Below, in pieces: positions 45,823 through 54,654 of a stretch of 64,000 nucleotides of DNA. The translations under genes were made by a program, and so were the position numbers. The stretch is from Aequorivita sinensis (GTDB taxonomy: Bacteria > Bacteroidota > Bacteroidia > Flavobacteriales > Flavobacteriaceae). The notes beneath the pieces are model-generated. The model was not told the origin of the DNA. It worked only from the letters and a program-made list of their open reading frames with translations, and made no database searches. The stretch is from positions 1 through 64,000 of the forward strand of contig NZ_VDMC01000004.1 in NCBI RefSeq assembly GCF_006346335.1, written 5' to 3'. Within the stretch, counting starts at the first letter, position 1; each line of letters begins with the position of its first letter.

Positions 45823-47673
45823 ATGAAATATATGAATAACGATAAATTATTGAATTATATAGACACCGTAATAAAAAATATGCCTGCCGACTGGTTAAAA
45901 CTAACCACACATCGACTAGATATTTATAATGAAGATTTAGCAAAAACACAGTTTTTAGAGCAGTTTGAAAACTTGTATGCTGCAAATAATGCCGATACAA
46001 AGGAACTTTCCGAATTACCTACGGCCTACGATTATATTAGATTAGGACATCCACTATCTTGTGTTTTAGAATGGACAATTGCTAAACTTGATAACTTGAA
46101 ATCTGAAAACGTAATAAGTTTTCAATCAAATACAATTCCTATATTAGCTATTCTAAGAAAAAACCATTTCGATAATAAAAGCACTCAAATCATATACACA
46201 GATGAGCTTCCTAAATTTTTTAATACTGGAGTTTTGAAAGAAGTTTATGGTTATAATTTTCAGGTAAAGAAAGTAGAAAACGCAGACGATATTTCTGAAT
46301 TTGACGGAAGTACAGTTTTGATTTCACATCAAGATAAAATTTCTAAAACCGACCTTAATTCAAATGTTGATTTCTATATTAATCTATACGGACATCTAGG
46401 AAGTTTGTTAATAGTAAACGGCGAAAAGAATGAAAGCTATATTTCCGATATACAGCACGTAAGAAGAAGAGAAACTGTTGCTATGACGCCGAATAATTGT
46501 TTGATAGCTTTAAAAGCAATAGTTGAAAATTCTAAAATTGAAACTATAGATATCAGTCAAACTGATAAGGAAAAAGTATTAGATTCGATTAAAGAAATTA
46601 CCGGTACAACATCAAAACCTTTAGTTGCAACTAGTGGCTTATCTATTCAATATGCCATAATGATGGGGCTTGTTCACGATGCTCTTGAAAACCACAAAGG
46701 GAAAGACATCAGGTTTATTGTCCCACCAAACTGTTATGGAGGAACAAACGACCAAGCAAGACGAGTTGCTGCAATTATCAAAAATGTTGAGATTGAAGAT
46801 CTCTTAGTTGATGGAGATAACGATATGGTTCAGAGTATTGACACGGTTTTGGCTAAAATTGCTAAAGAAGATGCTGTACCGTATATCATTGCTGAAATCC
46901 CTACTAACCCTAGAGTTGAAGTTCCAAACCTTCAAAAGCTAAAAGAGGTTTTAAGTAAGGAGCGCACAACTGCAAATGGCAAAGTGGCTATAGATCCTGT
47001 GTTTATATTAGATCAAACTTTTTGTCCGAACGTTCACTTCTTAGGAAAAGGTGAAATGCTTTCAACAGTAAGAACAATTTCCTTTGCTAGTGGTTCTAAA
47101 TTTCCAAGTGGCGGACTTTGTACAGCAGGATATTGCGCAGGTAATGACAAAACGGAAGCTCTGATGCACAAGATTGAAAAACATCTAAGCTTATGTGATA
47201 ACGAAGCCACACAACTTCAATATGAAATACTTGCAAAACAATTGCCGTCTATGAATCAACGAATTCACGATGCGTACGAAAACACACGCGAATTTGTAAA
47301 CTTTATTCACGAAGCACTACCTGATGCTAAAATTAATTTTGTTTCGGAAGAATTGGCTGAGCAAGGTTTTACTCCTTCTGTTTTCTCATTGGATTTACCT
47401 ACAAAAGGGAATACTGCTGAAGAAAAAGAAACATATAAACGAGCTTTAAACCACAAACTCATCAATTTAATGATTACTGAAATTCCAAACGAGAGTAAAT
47501 ATTGCGTAAGTTATGGGCAATTAAAAGGGTGTTACTGGACGATTCCGGCAACCTCAACTCAAGGAACAACTAAAGAAGGTGATAAAGACTATATCGCTCG
47601 TGTAGCCCTTTCTCCAAATTTAAACCTGGATCTACACAAAAAGGTATTTTTAAAATTTGTAGATAGTATGTAA
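45823..47673 (+). CDS. PLP-dependent Cys/Met-metabolism-type enzyme with N-terminal extension
   Basis: A fold-type I PLP enzyme related to cystathionine gamma-synthase/lyase. From the chosen start it has 616 residues. A region of about 240 residues with no family I recognise precedes the PLP domain. PLP-domain features are VATSGLSIQYAIMM, PPNCYGGTND, EIPTNPRVEVPNL, LDQTFCPN and the lysine in SFASGSKFPSGG (Lys426). The open frame extends to a TTG at 45766, but ATG 45823 (or 45832) is more credible because the TTG-encoded segment is not PLP-enzyme-like. The reaction cannot be fixed; a C-S bond reaction is likely from the family. Confidence 0.82.
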   Translation: MKYMNNDKLLNYIDTVIKNMPADWLKLTTHRLDIYNEDLAKTQFLEQFENLYAANNADTKELSELPTAYDYIRLGHPLSCVLEWTIAKLDNLKSENVISFQSNTIPILAILRKNHFDNKSTQIIYTDELPKFFNTGVLKEVYGYNFQVKKVENADDISEFDGSTVLISHQDKISKTDLNSNVDFYINLYGHLGSLLIVNGEKNESYISDIQHVRRRETVAMTPNNCLIALKAIVENSKIETIDISQTDKEKVLDSIKEITGTTSKPLVATSGLSIQYAIMMGLVHDALENHKGKDIRFIVPPNCYGGTNDQARRVAAIIKNVEIEDLLVDGDNDMVQSIDTVLAKIAKEDAVPYIIAEIPTNPRVEVPNLQKLKEVLSKERTTANGKVAIDPVFILDQTFCPNVHFLGKGEMLSTVRTISFASGSKFPSGGLCTAGYCAGNDKTEALMHKIEKHLSLCDNEATQLQYEILAKQLPSMNQRIHDAYENTREFVNFIHEALPDAKINFVSEELAEQGFTPSVFSLDLPTKGNTAEEKETYKRALNHKLINLMITEIPNESKYCVSYGQLKGCYWTIPATSTQGTTKEGDKDYIARVALSPNLNLDLHKKVFLKFVDSM

Positions 47674-47694
47674 TTCTAAAAATAAAGAATTGAT

Positions 47695-47728
47695 AAAAGG
47701 CACGTTTACTTTGGTAGGCGTGCCTTTT
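47695..47728. terminator. terminator between PLP enzyme and gtrA-like gene
   Basis: AAAAGGCACG (47695-47704) pairs with CGTGCCTTTT (47719-47728), between convergent genes. Confidence 0.85.
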
Positions 47729-47748
47729 GTATTTAGCAAAAACACTAA

Positions 47749-48219
47749 TTAAACTACTTTAAAACTAAATTTATTTTGAAGAATGTAACTGTATGCAACG
47801 GCGATAAATACAGTGAGTATTTTTGATGGCGTAGGATAAAAACCTAGCAAATCAACAAATAACTTCATACAGATATAACTAAGCACTAGCGCTCCCATGG
47901 CAACTAAGAAATACCTAAAAAACTGAACTTTCCACGGCAAATTAGACTTCTCGAAAGTGATAAATTTCTGAAGTAAAAACCCAGTCACAAAGGTTATAGG
48001 AAACACAAAAAATAAAGAAGCAATATGTGGGCTTAGCACTACAAAAAACAAATCGACATTTTGTTTTGCTACTATGAAATTGTAAAAAATAAAATATAGG
48101 AATGTATCAAACACCAAATTTCCTCCTCCACAGACCGCATACCGATATGTTTTTAAAGGAAGAAAACGCCGAAACAAAAAGTAAAAGGCGTCGATAAATT
48201 TGATAAGGCTTTCTTTCAT
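47749..48219 (-). CDS. GtrA family membrane protein
   Basis: A 156-residue protein with four membrane helices and the GtrA pattern: YAVCGGGNLVFDTFLYFIFY, FPITFVTGFLLQKFITF and a C-terminal ILTVFIAVAYSYILQNKFSFK. GtrA proteins are thought to help flip undecaprenyl-linked sugars for surface polysaccharides. No glycosyltransferase neighbours it here. A -7 box lies 13 nt before the ATG. Confidence 0.9.
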   Translation of the reverse strand: MKESLIKFIDAFYFLFRRFLPLKTYRYAVCGGGNLVFDTFLYFIFYNFIVAKQNVDLFFVVLSPHIASLFFVFPITFVTGFLLQKFITFEKSNLPWKVQFFRYFLVAMGALVLSYICMKLFVDLLGFYPTPSKILTVFIAVAYSYILQNKFSFKVV

Positions 48220-48232
48220 TGCAATTAGGGCG

Positions 48233-48240
48233 CAAAGTTA
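48233..48240 (-). promoter_or_regulatory. -7 box of the gtrA-like gene
   Basis: TAACTTTG on the minus strand matches TAnnTTTG, 13 nt before the ATG. No TTG lies at the usual distance. Confidence 0.45.
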
Positions 48241-48278
48241 AGATAAGAAAGCGGAAGTAACGAATTAGAATATAATGA

Positions 48279-48310
48279 AAAAAGGGAAGCTAAATTTAGC
48301 TTCCCTTTTT
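48279..48310 (-). terminator. helicase terminator
   Basis: A perfect 32-nt palindrome (AAAAAGGGAAGC arms) lies 9 nt past the helicase stop; T-runs occur on both sides. Confidence 0.9.
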
Positions 48311-48319
48311 AGGTTTAAT

Positions 48320-49588
48320 TTATCGTCTATTACTATTTCGGGTGCTCTTCCCTTTTGAAGGGGCTTTACCTCTACCAGTATTTCGACCGCGACTATGATG
48401 GGCCGCTTTCTGTCTTTTCTTTTCTGCTTCAGCTTCTTTAACATCGGCCATAGTCTCAGTAGGTTCAAAATCGGGAAGGGTTTTCGCTTGTAGGCGTTCT
48501 CCTATCAATTTTTCAATATCTTTTAAATATCCAACCTCATCAAGACTAACTAATGATAGCGCTTCTCCACTAGCTCCCGCTCTACCTGTTCTTCCTATAC
48601 GGTGAACATAATCCTCAGAAACATTTGGTAATTCATAGTTAATTACATGCGGAAGTAATGGAATATCTAGTCCTCGAGCTGCAATATCGGTAGCAACTAA
48701 CACGCGAACCTTTCCTTCCTTAAATCCTGCAAGGGCTCTAGTTCTAGCTCCCTGGCTTTTATTTCCGTGGATAGCAGCTGAAGTAATTTTCGCTTTTTCA
48801 AGTTTTTCACTTAAGCGATTGGCACCGTGCTTAGTTCTAGTAAAAACTAAAACCTGTTGCCAATTTCCTTCAGAAATAAGTTTTATAATTAAATCAGTCT
48901 TAAGATTTTTATCAACTCTATAAACTGTTTGATCAATTTTCTCTACTGTAGTATTTTCTGGAGTTGCTTCTACTAAAACAGGCTGATGAAGAAATTCATT
49001 AGCAAGTTTTTTTATCTCCTTTGAAAAAGTTGCAGAGAACAAAAGATTCTGCCTTTTTGAAGGAAGTAGTGCAAGTATTTTTTTGATGTCACGAGCAAAG
49101 CCCATGTCTAACATTCTATCCGCTTCATCCAAAACTAAGACTTCAACTTTTGAAAGTGAAACCGCACGTTGATTATGAAGGTCTAAGAGTCGTCCTGGTG
49201 TTGCCACCAAAACATCTACACCATTACGCAGTGCATTAATTTGAGGATTAGCTCCTACTCCACCAAAAATAACAGTTGATCGTAGGTCTGTAAATTCGCT
49301 ATAATCCTTAAATTCTTGCTGTACCTGAGCAGCTAATTCACGAGTTGGAGTAAGTATAAGCGCACGAACTGGTCGTTTGTGCAAGGTTGGTTGGTTTTGT
49401 AAAATTTGTAATAATGGCAAGGCAAAACCAGCAGTTTTACCACTACCTGTTTGTGCTGAGGCCAACACATCTTTTCGTTCTAAAATTAAAGGAATTGCTT
49501 TTTGTTGAATAGCCGAAGGCGTTTCATATCCTTTTTTGCTGATTGCTTTCAGCAGGGCATCGGATAGCCCAAGTGATTTAAATGTCAT
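48320..49588 (-). CDS. DEAD-box RNA helicase, RhlE-like
   Basis: ATP-dependent RNA helicase, 422 residues from the chosen start. Motifs in order: Q motif ([14 protein letters not shown]), Walker [32 protein letters not shown] ([13 protein letters not shown]), SAT (LLFSATF), [12 protein letters not shown] and [10 protein letters not shown]. The tail is Lys/Arg-rich and disordered. The frame is open to 49663, but the ATG at 49588 gives the canonical [16 protein letters not shown] start, and the extension covers a repeat-like intergenic motif. Cold adaptation, ribosome assembly or RNA decay are the usual roles. Confidence 0.93.
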   Translation of the reverse strand: MTFKSLGLSDALLKAISKKGYETPSAIQQKAIPLILERKDVLASAQTGSGKTAGFALPLLQILQNQPTLHKRPVRALILTPTRELAAQVQQEFKDYSEFTDLRSTVIFGGVGANPQINALRNGVDVLVATPGRLLDLHNQRAVSLSKVEVLVLDEADRMLDMGFARDIKKILALLPSKRQNLLFSATFSKEIKKLANEFLHQPVLVEATPENTTVEKIDQTVYRVDKNLKTDLIIKLISEGNWQQVLVFTRTKHGANRLSEKLEKAKITSAAIHGNKSQGARTRALAGFKEGKVRVLVATDIAARGLDIPLLPHVINYELPNVSEDYVHRIGRTGRAGASGEALSLVSLDEVGYLKDIEKLIGERLQAKTLPDFEPTETMADVKEAEAEKKRQKAAHHSRGRNTGRGKAPSKGKSTRNSNRR

Positions 49589-49863
49589 AAATTTATTTAA
49601 GTTGTAAGACCGCTGCGCTTGGAGATAGTATATCGCGGCGCTTTTAGAATGTGGTCTTTTCAAGAACCTTTAAAACTAAGAAGACGGTTTTAATATGCGG
49701 CGAATATACGTCTAATTTTCTCCGTGGAGGTTTTTCGCAGCTATTATCTCGATTGGAAGACTGTTTTTGTGATAACATTCACAGTTAAGCATCATAAAAT
49801 CAACTTATAAACCTATGAAAACAAATAAATTCTAACTTCATAATAGTTCAAGACAAGGACTAA

Positions 49864-50541
49864 TTAAGGTAAATATTGAATGCGCTCCATAACGTGTTCT
49901 ACCATTAAATCGCATTTCTTATTTCCAAATTCATAAATAGAAGAATCGAGTGTTGTTTTAAAAAGCTCATCTCTCAACATATTCTTAGCACGATGTAACC
50001 GCACTTTTATATTGCTTTCAGACAATTTTAAACAGTCGGCAATTTCAGAATTAGACAATCCTTCCACTTGATGAAGAACAAAAACAATTCTATATTTTTC
50101 TGGTAATAAATCGACAGCTTGTTCAACTAAAATGCGCGTTTCAGATTTTATGGCTTGTTTTTCTGGATTCATTGTATTGGTATCTGGCAAGTGAATTATA
50201 TTTTCAAGACTTTCTGTTGAACCATAATTGGTAGACTGGCGTTTTTGTTTTCGAATAAACTGTAATGCCTCATTAATTCCAATTCTAGTTAACCAAGTTG
50301 AAAAGGAAGATTCACTTCTAAATTGATACAATTTAAGATAAGCCTTTACGTAAGCTTCTTGCATTATATCGCGAGTGTCAGCTTCAGAATTAATATAACT
50401 TCTTATTATCCTAAAAAAACGTTGATTATAACGTCTCAATAGAATTTCATATAATTCCTTTTCACCTGCTAACACCCGATTTACAATCTGAGTATCAGAG
50501 AGTTTAGTTAATGCGAATCTGTCCGTCTGAGTTGAGTTCAT
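49864..50541 (-). CDS. ECF-type RNA polymerase sigma factor
   Basis: A 225-residue sigma-70 family factor. Region 2 (about residues 25-95) has YEILLRRYNQRFFRIIRSYI, DTRDIMQEAYVKAYLKLYQF and SSFSTWLTRIGINEAL. Region 4 (about 135-190) has LPEKYRIVFVLHQVEGLSNSEIADCL and SESNIKVRLHRAKNMLRDEL. A short extra C-terminal tail contains a lone Cys. No anti-sigma factor is adjacent. It is divergent from a small membrane protein gene, and both have matching ECF-like promoters, implying autoregulation. Confidence 0.93.
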   Translation of the reverse strand: MNSTQTDRFALTKLSDTQIVNRVLAGEKELYEILLRRYNQRFFRIIRSYINSEADTRDIMQEAYVKAYLKLYQFRSESSFSTWLTRIGINEALQFIRKQKRQSTNYGSTESLENIIHLPDTNTMNPEKQAIKSETRILVEQAVDLLPEKYRIVFVLHQVEGLSNSEIADCLKLSESNIKVRLHRAKNMLRDELFKTTLDSSIYEFGNKKCDLMVEHVMERIQYLP

Positions 50542-50558
50542 TGTTTCCTTTTCTTTTT

Positions 50559-50585
50559 AGATGCCGCAATTATTATAAAGTTACA
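50559..50585 (-). promoter_or_regulatory. ECF-like promoter of the sigma factor gene
   Basis: On the minus strand TGTAAC (50580-50585), a 15-nt spacer and GCATCT (50559-50564) precede the sigma gene ATG (50541) by 17 nt. The motif is not the housekeeping TTG/TAnnTTTG type, and it is mirrored on the other strand. Confidence 0.65.
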
Positions 50586-50590
50586 AAATA

Positions 50591-50617
50591 TGTAACCACT
50601 TATGGTTTATTGCATCA
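50591..50617 (+). promoter_or_regulatory. ECF-like promoter of the four-helix membrane protein gene
   Basis: TGTAAC (50591-50596), a 15-nt spacer and GCATCA (50612-50617) lie 28 nt before the ATG at 50646. Spacing and both elements match the divergent sigma gene promoter, and the two TGTAAC boxes form a dyad separated by 5 nt. Confidence 0.65.
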
Positions 50618-50645
50618 AAACAATAGAACATAAATCTTTAGAGCC

Positions 50646-51029
50646 ATGGCAACAATAACAAACAACATTGAAATCAATAAGTTACAAACCCTATTAAAGT
50701 ACACCTTTACAATAGTACCTATTGTAGCTGGATTGGATAAATTTTCAAATATTTTAGTGCAGTGGGATACCTATCTTGCACCCTCGACCTTGGATATACT
50801 CCCGTTTAGCGGAGCAACATTTATGATGATTGTAGGAGTAATTGAGATAATTGCAGGAATTATTGTTTTTACTAAAACTCAACTAGGAGCATATATCGTT
50901 TCTTTATGGCTTATACTTATAGGGTTAAGTTTACTCCTAACGTGGCATCATCCTGATGTGGCGGTTCGAGATATGGTAATGGCTATTTCTGCATATGTTT
51001 TGGCTAGATTGAGCACTTCTAAAAGCTAA
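50646..51029 (+). CDS. DoxX-like four-helix membrane protein
   Basis: A 127-residue protein with four hydrophobic helices (about 15-35, 58-78, 82-103 and 108-122). The layout, including VAGLDKFSNILVQW at the first helix and an IEIIAGIIVF helix, resembles DoxX/SURF4-type small membrane proteins. The exact family is uncertain. The ECF-like promoter suggests it belongs to the regulon of the adjacent sigma factor. Confidence 0.75.
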   Translation: MATITNNIEINKLQTLLKYTFTIVPIVAGLDKFSNILVQWDTYLAPSTLDILPFSGATFMMIVGVIEIIAGIIVFTKTQLGAYIVSLWLILIGLSLLLTWHHPDVAVRDMVMAISAYVLARLSTSKS

Positions 51030-51053
51030 AAATTAAATTCTCTAATTTAGAAG

Positions 51054-51093
51054 AAAACCCTTCCCTTTATTTTATTAGTACAGGAAGGGTTTT
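51054..51093 (+). terminator. terminator after the DoxX-like gene
   Basis: AAAACCCTTCC (51054-51064) pairs with GGAAGGGTTTT (51083-51093), followed by TCGTATTT; 25 nt after the stop. Confidence 0.8.
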
Positions 51094-51214
51094 TCGTATT
51101 TATTTAATAGATTTATCTGTATTTTTTTCATTTTCAACAAATTAATTGAAATAAAACAGCTTTTTCACTAATAAAAAAAATTTTCTTTGTAAATTTAAAT
51201 TCTAATAACATACG

Positions 51215-53101
51215 ATGAAACGACTATTACTTTTTATAGTATTAGCTTGCGTTTCGTGGAGTAGTCTTCCTCACACTCCTTCTCAAAACCAAGAAGACAC
51301 GCTTAAAAATTCGTATTTAAACTCGGAAAAATCTATTCCGAAGAATAAAGACACGCTATCAGAATTCATTAATTTCAAGAAATCTATTGCAATTTCAACA
51401 AAAAGCAAGGATTATAAAACCCTTGCAAAATCGTTTATCGGTTTGGCAAAATGGCACGAAGACCATACTATACTCGACTCTTCAATTGTTTATTTACAAA
51501 AAGCTATTTCGGTTTACAAAAAGCAAAAAATGCCAAAAGAATTGGCAGACACTTATCTGCTTCTAGCAACAAATTACAGTGGAACTGCAGAGTACGACGA
51601 AGGGTCTAAAGTTGTCTTTAAAGCATTAGCTCTATATGAAGAAATAGACAATCAGCGCGGCATTGCTCAATGTTACACAAAAATAAGCGACCTACTTTAT
51701 TACTCAGACAGCTATGCTGAAGGCGCAGAATACTGCAAAAAGGCAATAGCTATTCAAGAAAAACACGGTTATAAAGATGATTTACCTCTCTCCTATCGAC
51801 GACTTGCGGAGAATGAATTATTTTTAGGTGACTTAGATAAAAGTCTAAGCAGTATGAATCGTGCTATCAACCTTTACAAACAATTAGGAGTTGTGGATGC
51901 CCCTCTTTTAGCTTGCTACAACGGCCGCGGAAATATTTACAAATACATGGAACGTTATGATGATGCTATTGCAGATTACAATCGTTGCTATGAGGGTGCA
52001 AAAAAAATAGGTCTGCTGCGGTATACCATGCCACCAACTGCAAATATTGGCCACGTGTATATTTTGCAAGGAAAATATGCCGAAGCTCTACCCTACAACT
52101 TAAGAGCGATTGAAATAATGAAACGTATAGGCAATACCAAAAACCTTTGGGAAAACTATATGCATATTTCAAATATATATGGTGAATTAGGTGATTATAA
52201 AAACGCACTTGAATATCACGAACTTTACGAACAAGGTCATACAGAATATTTAAATACCATAATTGCACGCAAGGACAGTGAACTTCAGGTGAAATATGAA
52301 ACTGCACAGAAAGACATCGAAATTTTGAGTCAGCAGGAAAAAATTACACAACAACGAATAACCCAATGGCTTTATATTGGTGTTGCAGGATTACTAGCTA
52401 TAATTCTCTTTGGAATGTATTTTACCTTAAAGAATATTCGTAAAAAACGAAAGGCGCTTTCGCAATTAAACACTGAGTTGGATGCAAAGAATAAGCAAAA
52501 CGAATTGTTGCTAAAAGAAATTCACCATCGTGTAAAAAACAATCTAGAATTGGTAAAAAGTCTTATCGCTTTACAATCTGCAAAATTGGAAGATGGCGCT
52601 AGTAAGGAAGCTATGCTTGCCAGCGAAAATCGCGTTCAAAGTATGGGTATTATTCACCAAAAGTTATATCAAGGAGAAAACTTAGGCAGTATAGAAATGA
52701 AAGATTATTTCATGAATTTAAGCGAAGGCGTGCTCGACACTTTTGATGCGGAAGAAAAGGTGAAAATAGAATGTGCCATGGACGATCTAAACTTAGATGT
52801 AGATACTGCCGTGCCCATAGGTTTAATTGTAAACGAACTTTTGACGAATGCATTAAAATATGCCTTCCCAGAAGGAACGAAGGGCAAAATAAAAATTAGC
52901 CTTAATAAACAAAATGAAGCCTTATTTTTAAAAGTTTCAGATAACGGAATTGGTAAAGTCAAAAAAACTAAAGCAAAAGGAACTGGGTTCGGCACCCAGC
53001 TTATTCAATTGCTTACGCTACAATTAAACGGTACAATTTCTGAAAACCATAAAAATGGAACTGAAGTACTTTTCAACTTTAAAAATTTCAAAATAGCCTA
53101 A
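51215..53101 (+). CDS. TPR-containing sensor histidine kinase (HisKA_2 type)
   Basis: A 628-residue membrane kinase. A signal-anchor (1-20) is followed by about seven tetratricopeptide repeats (residues 65-345), a coiled segment and one transmembrane helix (about 385-405). The cytoplasmic HisKA_2 domain has phosphoacceptor KEIHHRVKNNLELV (His437/438), and the HATPase domain has VNELLTNALKYAFPEG and KVSDNGIG. TPRs outside the membrane point to protein-protein sensing in the periplasm. Its stop codon directly abuts the ATG of the LytTR regulator, which is its presumed partner. Confidence 0.93.
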   Translation: MKRLLLFIVLACVSWSSLPHTPSQNQEDTLKNSYLNSEKSIPKNKDTLSEFINFKKSIAISTKSKDYKTLAKSFIGLAKWHEDHTILDSSIVYLQKAISVYKKQKMPKELADTYLLLATNYSGTAEYDEGSKVVFKALALYEEIDNQRGIAQCYTKISDLLYYSDSYAEGAEYCKKAIAIQEKHGYKDDLPLSYRRLAENELFLGDLDKSLSSMNRAINLYKQLGVVDAPLLACYNGRGNIYKYMERYDDAIADYNRCYEGAKKIGLLRYTMPPTANIGHVYILQGKYAEALPYNLRAIEIMKRIGNTKNLWENYMHISNIYGELGDYKNALEYHELYEQGHTEYLNTIIARKDSELQVKYETAQKDIEILSQQEKITQQRITQWLYIGVAGLLAIILFGMYFTLKNIRKKRKALSQLNTELDAKNKQNELLLKEIHHRVKNNLELVKSLIALQSAKLEDGASKEAMLASENRVQSMGIIHQKLYQGENLGSIEMKDYFMNLSEGVLDTFDAEEKVKIECAMDDLNLDVDTAVPIGLIVNELLTNALKYAFPEGTKGKIKISLNKQNEALFLKVSDNGIGKVKKTKAKGTGFGTQLIQLLTLQLNGTISENHKNGTEVLFNFKNFKIA

Positions 53102-53869
53102 ATGGGAACTGCAATAAAAATATTAATTGTTGAAGATGAAATGGTTATTGCAGCCAATATCTCGTTACAACTAACTGAACTTGGTTATGAAGTTACAGGT
53201 ATTTTGCCACGAGGTGAAGAAGCACTGTCACAAATAAGAATAGACAAACCAGATATTGTTTTACTGGATATTCGGTTAAAAGGGGAATTGGATGGAATAC
53301 AAACCGCCCAAGAAATTCAAAAGTATTTTAGAATTCCAATTATTTATTTAACCGCGAATTCAGACGAAGCGCATTTTAATCGAGCGAAGGAAACACACCC
53401 TTATGGGTTTATTTCAAAACCATTTAAAAAACTAGACCTACAACGAGCAATCGAATTAACTGTTGATAGAATTTCAATTGAGATTGGTCCTAACAACGGT
53501 GAAACTAGCAGTCCTGATTATCGTTTAAACAACGGTAATACAGGTAACACAATTTTAAACGATCGTATTTTTGTACGCCACAACGACAAAATGCTAAAAA
53601 TAAATATTAAAGATATTTATTACATCGAGGCAGACCGTAACTATTGTCGCATCTTTTCGCAGGGGCGAGAATATCTTTTAGTGATGACCTTAAAAGATAT
53701 TGATATCAAACTTCCAGAGAAACACTTCCTCAGGATTCATCGTTCCTACATTATTAATCTTTCCCAAATTGATGAAGTAGCGGGAACTCATGTTGTAATT
53801 TCAAAGAAAGCAATTCCAATGAGTAAAGCTATGCGCACCGAACTTCTTAAGCGGTTACAAACTATATAA
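53102..53869 (+). CDS. LytTR-family response regulator
   Basis: A 255-residue regulator that starts at the base after the kinase stop. The receiver domain (1-120) has IVEDE, phosphoacceptor Asp56 in DIVLLDIRLKGELDG and a Lys in FISKPFKK. A low-complexity Gly/Asn linker (about 130-148) leads to a LytTR DNA-binding domain (about 152-254) with DIYYIEADRNYCRIFSQGREYLL and FLRIHRSYIINLSQIDEV. The pairing of a HisKA_2 kinase with a LytTR regulator is common in Bacteroidota. Confidence 0.93.
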   Translation: MGTAIKILIVEDEMVIAANISLQLTELGYEVTGILPRGEEALSQIRIDKPDIVLLDIRLKGELDGIQTAQEIQKYFRIPIIYLTANSDEAHFNRAKETHPYGFISKPFKKLDLQRAIELTVDRISIEIGPNNGETSSPDYRLNNGNTGNTILNDRIFVRHNDKMLKINIKDIYYIEADRNYCRIFSQGREYLLVMTLKDIDIKLPEKHFLRIHRSYIINLSQIDEVAGTHVVISKKAIPMSKAMRTELLKRLQTI

Positions 53870-53872
53870 TGT

Positions 53873-53893
53873 TTCAGAATACTGAATTCTGAA
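53873..53893 (+). terminator. small hairpin after the LytTR regulator gene
   Basis: TTCAGAAT (53873-53880) pairs with ATTCTGAA (53886-53893), followed by T-rich sequence, 3 nt after the stop. The remaining gap to 54039 shows no gene. Confidence 0.55.
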
Positions 53894-54039
53894 ATTAATT
53901 TTCCTTTAGCAACTAATTCTCACTCTCCGGACAGTAATAAAGACGCTTCGTCCTAAATCCCTTTTTATTTCATTTGATTGTCAGTTACTTAGATGTACAC
54001 CTCGCACTATTCTAGAAACTAATATTAAAATAATCTATT

Positions 54040-54567
54040 ATGAAAAGAATACTCTTTTTAGCACTTGTATTGATTCTTTCGTGTACTGCTTGTCAAAAAC
54101 AAGATATGCGCTACACCCAGCAGTCCCCCGAAATTGACACTTATAAGAAAATAATTCATGCTTACGAGAAACAGGACTGGCATGCTCTTGCTAGTCACTA
54201 CGCCGATACCGCTAAGATAATGAACAACGTCATTGAAAAAGAAGGCAAGACTATAGCCGAAGAAATAGCAATGGGCAAAGAGGATGCAGCACTCTTTAGT
54301 AGCTGGAACTATGTTGATGGCGAATCTGATTTTGAGATGGTCGTAACAGATAAAGGTAAAACTTATGTAAACTTTTGGGGTACTTGGAAGGGGACACTTG
54401 CGGCAAACAACAAAACCTACACTATACCTGCGCACATAACCGCCCAATTTGTAGATGGTAAGGTTGTAAAAGAATTTGGCTATTGGGATGTCTCCAAAAT
54501 CATGCTCGATATACAATCTCTACAACAAGCTGAAACAACTGTAATGAAAGATTCAACCAGTTTATAA
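54040..54567 (+). CDS. NTF2/SnoaL-like lipoprotein
   Basis: A 175-residue lipoprotein (signal ending LSCTAC, Cys18). The mature part fits an NTF2/SnoaL-like cone: IDTYKKIIHAYEKQDWHALASHYADTAKI, a central loop, then VVTDKGKTYVNFWGTWKG and HITAQFVDGKVVKEFGYWD. Such folds bind small ligands or act as cyclases/isomerases, but no catalytic residue set can be assigned. It opens a co-directional run of exported small proteins. Confidence 0.8.
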   Translation: MKRILFLALVLILSCTACQKQDMRYTQQSPEIDTYKKIIHAYEKQDWHALASHYADTAKIMNNVIEKEGKTIAEEIAMGKEDAALFSSWNYVDGESDFEMVVTDKGKTYVNFWGTWKGTLAANNKTYTIPAHITAQFVDGKVVKEFGYWDVSKIMLDIQSLQQAETTVMKDSTSL

Positions 54568-54654
54568 TTTAAATATTCAAAAAGATGAATAATGATAATA
54601 AGGGCGATGAAGAGTTTATCCCAAATCAGATTTTACCTCAATAAAAAACAGAAT

